Assembly: GCA_030583885.1 (NCBI GenBank)
Contig: CP129480.1
Span: 3,908,714 to 3,972,713 of the forward strand
DNA length: 64,000 bases
DNA from: Anaerolineales bacterium
GTDB lineage: Bacteria; Chloroflexota; Anaerolineae; Anaerolineales; Villigracilaceae
Direction of reading: 5' to 3'
The position numbers and the translations under genes were made by a program. Position 1 is the first letter of the stretch. Every line of letters begins with the position of its first letter. Below, piece by piece: positions 16,375-23,775 of this stretch. The notes under the pieces were generated by a model that worked only from the letters and a program-made list of their open reading frames with translations, had not been told where the DNA came from and ran no database searches.

Positions 16375-19300
16375 TCAATACTTCACATCCACCAGCACGG
16401 CGCGGACGACGCGGCGGAAGAGGTATGTTTCGTTGAACGGATTATAGAACTGGCAGGTGATCAACGTCAGGTGGGAATGATCCTGCAGGGACTGGAAGGC
16501 ATAACTGGTGGAATAGGGACGCGCCAGGCGTGAGTCGCGCACTTCGTACACATACTGCCCGCCAAACAGGTGGACGATGATCTGGTCGCCATGTCTGAGT
16601 GACTTCAACACCGCAAAGGGACCTTCAAGCCCGCTGGCGTTGTAGACGTGGGCGGTGAGGACGGAGTTGCCCTTCCAGGTGGGGAAGGCGGTGCCGTGCA
16701 GCCAGCCGGTGGCATTGCCCAGCCAGGTCACATCCCAGGTGTTGTCGTCCGCTTGCGGCACGCCGACGATGGGTGATTTCACATTCAAGGAGGGGATCTC
16801 CAGCCAGATATCGCCGAGGTTGGCATAAGAGAGATCAGCAGGCTGGGATGGCAGGGAGGTGGTGCGGTTCGGCGAGAATCCAGTTGCGGGTAGGGAGGAG
16901 GCGGTGACATTCTCCTCTTCTTCCGTTGCGCCGGAGGATGATCCGGCGGTAACGATGAAGTCGAGGGTGTAGTCGGATAATCCGTCATTAAGGCGATTGC
17001 CAATCAAATCTGTGATGGAAGTGGTGCCACACACGAAGAGACGGTAACTGCCAACAGGTAATGGAGCCGAAAGATTGACGACAGCTGTGGGGTTGATATA
17101 GGTAATACTGGCTGGCAGGATGAGTGAGTCATCGCCGCCGAGAGCGGAGGCACACGAAGCGGTATCGAGCGTTCCATTCGTGCCCTTGTTGATGATCTTG
17201 TAGTTGTTGACGTTGGTAACATCATCAGCCCCCGCGCCGCCGCCTGCATTGCTGACATCTTCACTGAAAGTAATGGTGAAATTTGAAGGACCGGTGTTGG
17301 TGTAGGAGGTTTGCAATGTTGTAGCGACAACAGTGGGAGAACCAATATCGTACGTGACGGTGTTATCCGTGCTGGTGCTGGCGGTGTTGAGGTTGCCTGT
17401 GCTATCTTCCACGAGGTTTGCCGCGATGGAAGCTGTGACAGTGCCGGAGCCGGTCATGCCGCTGACGGTGATGTTGAAAGTGGTGCCATTGTTTGGCGCG
17501 ATCTCCGTAATGACGGCAGTGGTTGCGCCCGCGGTTCCGTCAAGGGTGATGTCGCTGTCGGTGAAGGAAGCGATGTTGATCGGCTCGCTGAAGATGGCGG
17601 TGAAGTTGATGGGGGAGGCAGATGTCGGGTCGGTCTGACCGGATGCCTGCTCGACGGTCACGGTGGGTGGAGCATCCACTTCGTAGGCGCCAATATCGCA
17701 GGCGGCGCCTTGTGGACGGGTCACCCCGCGCTGATCGGTCGCCAAACCACATGCCCCGCCCGTGTCAATTGCCGGGTTGCCCGCGACGACGACCAAAGCG
17801 TGGGTTTGAGTCAGTCCGCCGTTGCCTGCCAGGGTGGTGTTGTAATGCGTTCCGGGGGTGATCGTGCCCCATGCCGCGTTACAGGTGGCATCACTAGCCA
17901 GATTGCCGCTGCCTGCCGGAATGGTTCCTGTGCAGTTACTGCCTGCCGGGCTGTTTGCGATGAAAGTATTGGTTATGCCTGTCACTGTTCCGCTAGTCCA
18001 GTTGTAGATGCCGCCACCGCCGAAGGGTGCCGAATTTCCGCTAAATGTGCTGTTACGGATGCTGGTGATTGTGCCGAAGTTGTAGATACCGCCGCCACTA
18101 AAAAATACCGCGTTCCCGCTAATGGTGCTGTTCGTGATCTCGCTGATCGTGCCCTGGTTGTAGATGCCGCCGCCATTGATCACTCCCCCGTTGGAGGCAA
18201 TGGTGCTGTTCGTTATCGCAAGGTTGTAACTGTTGTAGATGCCGCCGCCTGCGATATTGGCTGTGTTGGCGCTGACGGTACTGGAGTCAATCGTCGTTGT
18301 GCCGCCAACCCCGTTGTAGATGCCGCCGCCGTCACCGCCATTGGGGGCGGTATTGCCTGCTGCCCCGCCGATCGTACTGCCATTCTGTATGGTCAGGGTA
18401 GCTATATTATAAATACCGCCGCCACCGCCGCTGGCAACAGTGTTACTTCTATTCGCGCTTACCGTGCTGGCGTCAATCGTAACTGTACCGCCGGTTCCAT
18501 TGTAGATGCCGCCGCCGTTACTGGTTGCCGTATTGCCTGCACCCGCCCCGCCTATGACACTGCCATTCTGGATGTTCAGAGTAGCTACGTTATAGATTCC
18601 GCCGCCTTCGACGCCGGTGGTGTTGGCGCTGACCGTGCTGGAATTGATCGTCGTTGTACCCGCCGCGTTATAGATGCCGCCGCCTCTGCCAGGCGCGAAG
18701 GACTGATTGCCTGCGCCCACTCCACCGATCGTACTGCCATTCTCGATGTTCAGGGTACTTGCATTATAGATGCCGCCGCCGCCTGTGCCTGTGGCCCCTG
18801 CATAGTTGCCGCTGACTGTGCTGGCATTGATCGTTGTTGAGCCGCCTGTGTGGTTATAGATGCCGCCGCCACAGTTGCCGGCGCCATTGGCTGGGTATGC
18901 CCCGCCGATAACACTTCCGTTCTGGATGATCAGGGTCGCTGCGTTATAGATGCCGCCGCCACACACGGTTGCAAGGTTTCTGGAGACCGTGCTGGCATCG
19001 AGGGTCAGGCTTCCGGCTTGATTGTAGATGCCGCCGCCGTTGCTGACCAGACCATTACAGCTTCCGGCGCAATTTCCATGTCGGATTGTGACACCATTGA
19101 TCGTCACTACCCCGCCGTTGTTGTGCAACACACGGTAAGTGGCTGCACCAGATGCTGCGTTAGCCTCAATGATCGTAGTCCCCGCCCCCGCGCCGTTAAT
19201 GGTGATATCGCTTGTGATCAGCAGTTCACCACCCAGAGTCAGCGTGTATGTCCCGGCAGGCAGGGTGATGATATCTGCTCCGGCGGCGGCATTGGCGGCG

Positions 19301-19479
19301 GCGATGGCTTCCCGCAGGGAGCAGTCGACATCACAGATTCCGTCATTGGTATCCGCCGTCTTGGTGACGGTAAACGTCGCTGCGCGGGCGGGCGTGACGG
19401 AAATGGCACCCCCTACCAGGGAAATTAACAAAGCCAAAAGGGGGAAAATATTAATAAATGGTTTGGAACGGGCATTCAT
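16375..19479 (-). CDS. Secreted beta-helix adhesin-like protein with LPATG motif fused to a sortase domain
   Basis: 1034 residues. Signal peptide (about 1-34, ends in ARAA), a CSLREA segment (ICDVDCSLREAIAAANAAAG), then a right-handed beta-helix with 13 copies of a GGGIYN turn, a CSLREA-style end (choice-of-anchor type), an Ig-like region (about 620-830), and a linker with LPATGFSP. The last 160 residues are a sortase domain: His in LTAHVYNA, Cys in LTLITC and Arg in YLFRRVVRA. The LPATG lies directly before the sortase and is not followed by a membrane helix. ATG 19479 has AGGAG 8 bases upstream; an in-frame start 99 bp upstream would run through a structured leader and is rejected. Likely a self-processing or self-anchoring surface protein (inference). 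Confidence 0.85.
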   Translation of the reverse strand: MNARSKPFINIFPLLALLISLVGGAISVTPARAATFTVTKTADTNDGICDVDCSLREAIAAANAAAGADIITLPAGTYTLTLGGELLITSDITINGAGAGTTIIEANAASGAATYRVLHNNGGVVTINGVTIRHGNCAGSCNGLVSNGGGIYNQAGSLTLDASTVSRNLATVCGGGIYNAATLIIQNGSVIGGAYPANGAGNCGGGIYNHTGGSTTINASTVSGNYAGATGTGGGGIYNASTLNIENGSTIGGVGAGNQSFAPGRGGGIYNAAGTTTINSSTVSANTTGVEGGGIYNVATLNIQNGSVIGGAGAGNTATSNGGGIYNGTGGTVTIDASTVSANRSNTVASGGGGGIYNIATLTIQNGSTIGGAAGNTAPNGGDGGGIYNGVGGTTTIDSSTVSANTANIAGGGIYNSYNLAITNSTIASNGGVINGGGIYNQGTISEITNSTISGNAVFFSGGGIYNFGTITSIRNSTFSGNSAPFGGGGIYNWTSGTVTGITNTFIANSPAGSNCTGTIPAGSGNLASDATCNAAWGTITPGTHYNTTLAGNGGLTQTHALVVVAGNPAIDTGGACGLATDQRGVTRPQGAACDIGAYEVDAPPTVTVEQASGQTDPTSASPINFTAIFSEPINIASFTDSDITLDGTAGATTAVITEIAPNNGTTFNITVSGMTGSGTVTASIAANLVEDSTGNLNTASTSTDNTVTYDIGSPTVVATTLQTSYTNTGPSNFTITFSEDVSNAGGGAGADDVTNVNNYKIINKGTNGTLDTASCASALGGDDSLILPASITYINPTAVVNLSAPLPVGSYRLFVCGTTSITDLIGNRLNDGLSDYTLDFIVTAGSSSGATEEEENVTASSLPATGFSPNRTTSLPSQPADLSYANLGDIWLEIPSLNVKSPIVGVPQADDNTWDVTWLGNATGWLHGTAFPTWKGNSVLTAHVYNASGLEGPFAVLKSLRHGDQIIVHLFGGQYVYEVRDSRLARPYSTSYAFQSLQDHSHLTLITCQFYNPFNETYLFRRVVRAVLVDVKY

Positions 19480-19510
19480 GAACACTCTCCTGCTGGCGGT
19501 TTCAATAAAT

Positions 19511-19618
19511 AACGACACCCGCCCGCACTTTTGTGGGTTTGGTGTCGTTTGGAATTCGACCTGGGTGTGCAGGCGCACGCATGAAGCGTACCTATTAAAG
19601 TGGGGGCAAAAGGTTTCC
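19511..19618 (-). promoter_or_regulatory. Structured leader of the sortase-fusion gene, class unknown
   Basis: On the minus strand, a closed element (19618-19551) pairs GGAA with TTCC and CCT with AGG, with an inner GGT/ACC stem and two small hairpins (ACGC-TTCAT-GCGT, GTGC-GCCT-GCAC). It is followed by a 9-bp hairpin AACGACACC / GGTGTCGTT (19549-19511) shortly before the ribosome-binding site. The arrangement resembles an aptamer plus expression platform, but I cannot match it to a known riboswitch; it lacks the c-di-GMP-I core. Confidence 0.4.
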
Positions 19619-19682
19619 TAGAAATAAAGTTAATTTTTCAATTTTACCCTTGAAAAATGGATGCCACAAGGTTGAATTGGCA

Positions 19683-19722
19683 AATAAAAGACCTTTGAAG
19701 TCGTTTTGACTTCGAAGGTCTC
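19683..19722 (-). terminator. Terminator of the etfBA operon
   Basis: Minus-strand stem GACCTTCGAAGTC / GACTTCAAAGGTC with a loop of about 6 nt, followed by TTTTATTT. Confidence 0.8.
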
Positions 19723-19746
19723 AATTACTGATTACCAGTTACCAAT

Positions 19747-20760
19747 TTACTTGCCAAGTTTCTTCTTCATCGCTTCTGTCAACGCAGGCAATATCTGGAA
19801 CAGGTCACCGACCACGCCGTAGCGGGCTTGTTTGAAGATGGGTGCATCGGCATCTTTATTGATTGCCACAATCACCTTGGCATTGCGCATGCCGACCAGA
19901 TGCTGGATCGCGCCGGAGATGCCCGCCGCAATGTACAGGTCCGGGGCGACAACTTTGCCCGTCTGACCAACCTGGTGGGCGTAGGTGACGTACCCGCCAT
20001 CCACCGCTGCACGGGATGCGCCGACAGCGCCGCCGAGCAATTGCGCAAGTCCAGTGATGAGCGCAAAGCCCTGCTGTGCGCGCCAGACTTCGGCTTGTTT
20101 TTCATCCATGCCATCGGGCGGGGTGAGGGACGGGTTGTTCGAGACGCCGCGTCCGCCGGAGACGATGACACCCGCATCGCCGAGGTTAACTGCGCTTTCC
20201 GATGCGGAGTAACCTTCCACGGTGGATTTCGCTTCGCCCTTGGCTTCGACTTTGGTGATCGTTCCGCTCCTGCCTGCTTCCTGGTTCGGTTTCGGGAAGG
20301 CGCGTCCGCGGATGGTTGCCATTACAGGCTTGGCAGAGCAGGTGGTCTTTTCCAACACTTTACCTTCGTAAATGGGACGAGTCGCGACGAAGGATTCGCC
20401 ACTTACTTCAAGCCCCATGAGATCCGTCAAAACACCTGTATTCAAATCCACAGCCGCCATCGCAGCCATTTCACGGGTGCGGGCGGTTGTCGGGAACAGG
20501 ATCAAGTCAGGGTTATGAGATGAAGCGAGCGCGGAAAGGGTGGAGGCATACGTCTCAGCGCGGTAATCTGTCAGCGAGGCCTCCTCCGCGACGAGGACTT
20601 CATCCGCGCCAAATTCCAGCGCCGCTTTCGCGACATCATCCACGCCAGAACCGAAGACCAGCGCAACCGCCGTGCCGAAACTTTTTGCGAGACCCAGCGC
20701 CTCCCACGAGGAGGGCTGCACTTCGCCTTTGAAGTGGTCAACATAGACAAACGTTTTCAT
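19747..20760 (-). CDS. etfA: Electron transfer flavoprotein alpha subunit
   Basis: 337 residues. EtfA binds the catalytic FAD and, with EtfB, passes electrons from acyl-CoA or other dehydrogenases to the quinone pool. Seen: N-terminal ETF fold (MKTFVYVDHFKGEVQP), GRGVS before the FAD domain and the C-terminal FAD-binding sequence LYIAAGISGAIQHLVGM, AINKDADAPIF and VGDLFQILPAL. It overlaps the etfB stop by 4 bases (ATGA), so the two are translationally coupled. Confidence 0.95.
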   Translation of the reverse strand: MKTFVYVDHFKGEVQPSSWEALGLAKSFGTAVALVFGSGVDDVAKAALEFGADEVLVAEEASLTDYRAETYASTLSALASSHNPDLILFPTTARTREMAAMAAVDLNTGVLTDLMGLEVSGESFVATRPIYEGKVLEKTTCSAKPVMATIRGRAFPKPNQEAGRSGTITKVEAKGEAKSTVEGYSASESAVNLGDAGVIVSGGRGVSNNPSLTPPDGMDEKQAEVWRAQQGFALITGLAQLLGGAVGASRAAVDGGYVTYAHQVGQTGKVVAPDLYIAAGISGAIQHLVGMRNAKVIVAINKDADAPIFKQARYGVVGDLFQILPALTEAMKKKLGK

Positions 20761-21527
20761 AGCACTTTCTCCGCGATGATTTTATCGGCAAGTTTTTCGG
20801 CGATCTCGGCGGGGGTTTCGCCCGTGATCATTTCGATGGCGGTTTCCTGCATGGGCGGGTTCATCAACTCTGCCCGTGTGACGACAGGCGCAGGCGCGGA
20901 AATTCCGAGGTCGCTCAATGACCACACAGGGATGGTCGCCTTCGACGCTTTGCGGATACCCATGAACGACGGGTAGCGCGGCTCGCCGATGCTTTGGACC
21001 AGACTCAAGACGGCCGGGAGGTTCGCCTTGACGATCTGCCTGCCCTCTTCGAGGACTCGTTCGACTTGCACGCTTCCACCCTCGACCTTGATCTGCCCCA
21101 CCCACCCAAGCATTGGATATCCAAGGACTCTGGCCGTTTGAGCCGGGGTGAGACCCGCGCCATTGTCGAGGGTCTGCCGGCCAAACATGACCATATCCGC
21201 TTCGCCAATCTTCTGGATCGCCGCCGCCAGCACCTTCGCCGCGCCAACGGTGTCGATGTTTTCGAGCGCGGGGTCGGAGACAAGGATGGCTTCATCCGCG
21301 CCCATGGCGAGGGCGTGTTTGAGCGCCTCCTTCGCGGATTCGGGTCCGACACACAAGGCAGTGACCGTTCCGCCCAGAGCTTCCTTTTGCTGAAGCGCGC
21401 CTTCGACCGCGTACTCGTCGAACGGGTTGATGACCAGCGGCGCGTCCCCCCACGTGACCTGCCCGTCCTCGGCTTTGACTTTCGCCTCCGAGTCGGGGAC
21501 CTGCTTGATACATGCGATGATTTTCAA
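20757..21527 (-). CDS. etfB: Electron transfer flavoprotein beta subunit
   Basis: 256 residues. Pairs with EtfA. Seen: the start IIACIKQVPDSEAKV, GDAPLVINPFDEYAVEGAL, and VEGLPA-type segment preserved as IVKANLPAVLSLVQSIGEPRYPS, the ETF beta signature. Initiation is predicted at TTG 21527: AAGGAG lies 6 bases before it, whereas the in-frame ATG 33 bp upstream has no site. The preceding 30 bases contain that AAGGAG, which would make little sense inside the coding region. Confidence 0.92.
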   Translation of the reverse strand: MKIIACIKQVPDSEAKVKAEDGQVTWGDAPLVINPFDEYAVEGALQQKEALGGTVTALCVGPESAKEALKHALAMGADEAILVSDPALENIDTVGAAKVLAAAIQKIGEADMVMFGRQTLDNGAGLTPAQTARVLGYPMLGWVGQIKVEGGSVQVERVLEEGRQIVKANLPAVLSLVQSIGEPRYPSFMGIRKASKATIPVWSLSDLGISAPAPVVTRAELMNPPMQETAIEMITGETPAEIAEKLADKIIAEKVL

Positions 21528-21554
21528 GTTGTACTCCTTGTAGAAATTCTTTTT

Positions 21555-21628
21555 CACCACGAAGTATCACAAAGCGTCACGAAAGATGGAGATTTTCCTT
21601 CGTGTTCCTTTGTGCCCCTTTGTGGTTT
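21555..21628. repeat. CACAAAG/CACGAAG low-complexity interspersed repeat
   Basis: Alternating ACGAAG, CACAAAG, TTCGTGTTCCTTTGTG elements between etfB and the broken gene at 21634. Similar stretches occur at 23700-23740 and 45908-45970, always intergenic. Confidence 0.5.
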
Positions 21629-21633
21629 GATTC

Positions 21634-21823
21634 TTATCCCAAATACGCCATTACAACCATTACATCCGCCGCAATGACCGCAGCAAGTCCAAGGAGACTG
21701 AACACCCTCTGCTCCAGCTCCCAGCGTTTGTGGTTCTCCAGCCTGTTCAATTCGAGAGAAACAGCACACTAAAGAGCAGGAAGACGAGCACGAAGCCGAG
21801 GGATGGTTTTCGGTCAGGATCAT
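21634..21823 (-). pseudogene. Frameshifted small two-helix membrane protein
   Basis: The ATG at 21823 overlaps the stop of the upstream gene (TAATG), a coupled start. The ATG frame soon turns Cys/Ser-rich, while the other frames supply membrane-protein-like sequence: PSLGFVLVFLLFSVLFLS, then after a second frame change LNRLENHKRWELEQRVFSLL and a helix AVIAADVMVVMAYLG ending in TAA. Two one-base shifts would restore a protein of about 60 residues with two helices. Either a decayed gene or two assembly indels. Confidence 0.4.
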
Positions 21824-22110
21824 TATTTGAAACTTGACTTGCTGATGATCTTTCCGGTCTTCAGGTCGATCTCACAGAAAAAACCATCGGTGGTGAAGGT
21901 GGAAAGCGTGAAATCTTCGTTCAGTTTGATACGTGTGTATAAGGACCGCAGGTCGGTTTTCTCCGCCTTCCACAGGAACTCTCCGCTTGCGCCAAGCATA
22001 TACAGGTTGGATTCGTTAAAGGGGAATCCGCTGTAATGTTCAAGGACGATATTTCCGTCCGCAAGCTGGATCGTCTTTTCGATTTGTGTAAAAAGTGGTT
22101 GGATTGCCAT
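21823..22110 (-). CDS. Small conserved-looking protein of unknown function
   Basis: 95 residues, mostly beta strands: IQLADGNIVLEHYSGFPFN, NLYMLGASGEFLWKAEK, TDGFFCEIDLKTGKI. It looks like a small one-sheet or PQQ/Kelch-like blade protein, but I do not recognise the family. ATG 22110 is chosen over an in-frame start 72 bp upstream because AGGA lies 5 bases before it. The stop overlaps the next, broken, gene by one base. Confidence 0.7.
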   Translation of the reverse strand: MAIQPLFTQIEKTIQLADGNIVLEHYSGFPFNESNLYMLGASGEFLWKAEKTDLRSLYTRIKLNEDFTLSTFTTDGFFCEIDLKTGKIISKSSFK

Positions 22111-22228
22111 ATTTTTCCTGTGCCGGAATTGATTATGAGAAAGAGGCGCTTCGCCGCACAAAGACCTGTCCTTGTGCACCATTTTACTCCACTGTGTGAA
22201 GATTTTCTCTAATTATACCCGCTGGGTT

Positions 22229-22272
22229 AAATAAAAAAAGCCCGGCGCGTACTTGGATTCCGCATCGGGCTG
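22229..22272 (-). terminator. Terminator after the 38-residue gene
   Basis: Minus-strand stem with AGCCCG and CGGGCT arms and an imperfect inner part, followed by TTTTTTTATTT. Confidence 0.7.
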
Positions 22273-22291
22273 GGGGGATGGGGGGCATCCA

Positions 22292-22408
22292 TCATGGCTC
22301 TTGAACTCCCATGTTGCTGAGTTCATCCGGGCTGTACTGGGCAACGAACAGGTCCGAGCCAGCCAGGACGAGCAATAGCATGGTAACCACTACTGCAAGG
22401 ACGAACAT
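22292..22408 (-). CDS. 38-residue single-helix membrane protein
   Basis: MFVLAVVVTMLLLVLAGSD gives one membrane helix (residues 2-18), followed by an acidic tail with QYSPDELSNMG. AAGGAG lies 7 bases before the ATG and a terminator follows about 20 bases after the stop, so it is its own transcription unit. The size, helix and signals argue for a real small protein; function unknown. Confidence 0.6.
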   Translation of the reverse strand: MFVLAVVVTMLLLVLAGSDLFVAQYSPDELSNMGVQEP

Positions 22409-22569
22409 GGCGCAACTCCTTTCTTCATGAACAATATAACGTTTTTGGCGGCGAAAAGATACATCCCCTATCAGTACTGTAATGGAAGAACAATACAATT
22501 TCGAAAGGGCTGTGGAGTTAACGAGCGGGGGCCTAATTTTGTTCCAGCGGGCGGGGTCCCTGCTCCTTA

Positions 22570-22597
22570 TTGACATTCCACTTATTTGAGATAAAAT
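22570..22597 (+). promoter_or_regulatory. Sigma70-type promoter of tRNA-Leu
   Basis: TTGACA at 22570-22575 and TAAAAT at 22592-22597 with a 16-bp spacer, ending 23 bp before the tRNA. Confidence 0.75.
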
Positions 22598-22620
22598 ACA
22601 ACCCGCCAACAAAAGTACAT

Positions 22621-22707
<87 letters not shown>

Positions 22708-22714
22708 CAAAAAG

Positions 22715-22743
22715 GACCTGCATAAGCAGGTCTCTTTTATTTT
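22715..22743 (+). terminator. Terminator of tRNA-Leu
   Basis: Perfect 7-bp stem GACCTGC / GCAGGTC with an ATAA loop, followed by TCTTTTATTTT. Confidence 0.88.
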
Positions 22744-22816
22744 CCAGCCAAATTCGGCAACCCGCCACAGTAAATGGACGGGGGGTGGTATAATTACACT
22801 AGACCTCTTGCAAAAG

Positions 22817-23254
22817 TCAAATTGAGTTGAGTTCAAGGTTGTAAATAGCAGCAATCAGGTTGAAGCGCAAAGCAAATCTCTTTCTACGATTGCGATACCT
22901 CTCGCTCAAAATGCGAAACACTTTCAACTTACGGAATATATGCTCAATCACAATCCGTTTCCGTGCCAAGCTTCGATTGCTCTGTTTCTCTCGTTTCGTC
23001 AGAGCATGGTATTTGGATTTCTTGAAGGGTGTTTGACTGTTCTGATGAAACTCCATCAATCCTTGATAGCCCGCATCTGCCAGAATACGCAGATGTTCAG
23101 AGAACTCACAGGCATCGTCTTTGAACAGTTGGAAGTCGTGTTTGCTTCCATGACTAAAGGCGGTGGTTATGATTTGGGTACTTTTTCGATCAGCCATCAC
23201 CTGCGCTTTTTGGGTGTGACGCTTCTTTTTGCCACTGTAATGCCGTTTTTGGCT
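22817..23254 (-). CDS. IS transposase, C-terminal frame (orfB)
   Basis: Continues the orfA frame after a -1 shift at the A7 run (23254-23260). The joined protein then reads QKRHYSGKKKRHTQKAQVMA and carries the second catalytic Asp (ADAGYQGL) and the Glu (RIVIEHIFRKLKVF). This is the DDE_4-type catalytic domain of the IS5 group. If translated alone from its own ATG at 23200 it would lack the first catalytic Asp. Confidence 0.85.
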   Translation of the reverse strand, partial: SQKRHYSGKKKRHTQKAQVMADRKSTQIITTAFSHGSKHDFQLFKDDACEFSEHLRILADAGYQGLMEFHQNSQTPFKKSKYHALTKREKQSNRSLARKRIVIEHIFRKLKVFRILSERYRNRRKRFALRFNLIAAIYNLELNSI

Positions 23255-23634
23255 TTTTTTGGACGTTCCACTGGCTGTTCGCTGACATCAACCAGCACTA
23301 CCTCGAACACCGTGTCACTGGCTTGGAGTGCCTTTTTGCCAGGCAAACGAAACTTTTTTGAACGGACTAAGGCCTCCTCTACCTTGCGAATGGTGCGGCA
23401 AACGGTTGCTTCACTGACACCATAGGATTGCGCAATATGAAATTCTGTGCGATATTCTCGCCAGTACATCAAGGTCATCAACAACTGATCGGCTCGGCTC
23501 AGTTTTGGCGGTCTCCCGAAGTCTCGCAGCCCTTTCTCAATGACTGTGAGCATCTGCTCGAAGGTTTCGCGCTGGACGCCAGTTAGCCGTTTGAAGTCAC
23601 TACCTTTGAGATGTGCGATTGTCTTATAGTTCAT
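23197..23634 (-). CDS. IS transposase, N-terminal frame (orfA)
   Basis: About 145 residues. Helix-turn-helix region (FHIAQSYGVSEATVCRTIRK) followed by the first catalytic Asp (VVLVDVSEQPVERPKK). ATG 23634 starts MNYKTIAHLKG; an in-frame start 18 bp upstream is possible. The frame ends shortly after the slippery A7 site, while the -1 frame continues the DDE domain, so a programmed -1 frameshift gives the full transposase. Confidence 0.85.
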   Translation of the reverse strand: MNYKTIAHLKGSDFKRLTGVQRETFEQMLTVIEKGLRDFGRPPKLSRADQLLMTLMYWREYRTEFHIAQSYGVSEATVCRTIRKVEEALVRSKKFRLPGKKALQASDTVFEVVLVDVSEQPVERPKKAKNGITVAKRSVTPKKRR

Positions 23635-23699
23635 GTGCCTATTATGGCACACTTATGCAAGAGGTCTACTATAAAATATCGCTTCTTTCATCTAATGCG

Positions 23700-23740
23700 G
23701 ACACGAAGTTTCCTCCCATCTTCGTGTCTTTTTGTGCCCA
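23700..23740. repeat. CACGAAG-type interspersed repeat upstream of gyrA
   Basis: ACACGAAGTTTCC and CTTCGTGTCTTTTTGTG form an imperfect inverted pair, similar to the stretches at 21555 and 45908. Confidence 0.4.
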
Positions 23741-23775
23741 TTTAATGAGGTTTTCCCATTTTTTAAGGAAATTCT

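Larger units (their letters stand above)
22801..23667 (-). mobile_element. IS5-family-like insertion sequence, 867 bp
   Basis: Bounded by 12-bp perfect inverted ends AGACCTCTTGCA (22801-22812) and TGCAAGAGGTCT (23656-23667), with ACT on both outer sides (22798-22800, 23668-23670), a probable 3-bp target duplication. The two transposase frames are joined by an A7 frameshift site. It lies between tRNA-Leu and gyrA. Confidence 0.9.

Noticed and set aside
17311..18840. Long plus-strand frame (509 codons) opposite the beta-helix gene
   Set aside because: It is the antisense of the GGGIYN repeats; it has no start site and a repetitive DAAA-rich composition.
19551..19618. Second c-di-GMP riboswitch before the sortase-fusion gene
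   Set aside because: It lacks the GGCAAACC and GACGCAAAGCC blocks; kept as an unassigned structure.
21554..21823. Intact 89-residue Cys-rich protein
   Set aside because: The frame is Cys/Gly-rich only because it is shifted from membrane-protein-like frames; kept as a broken gene.
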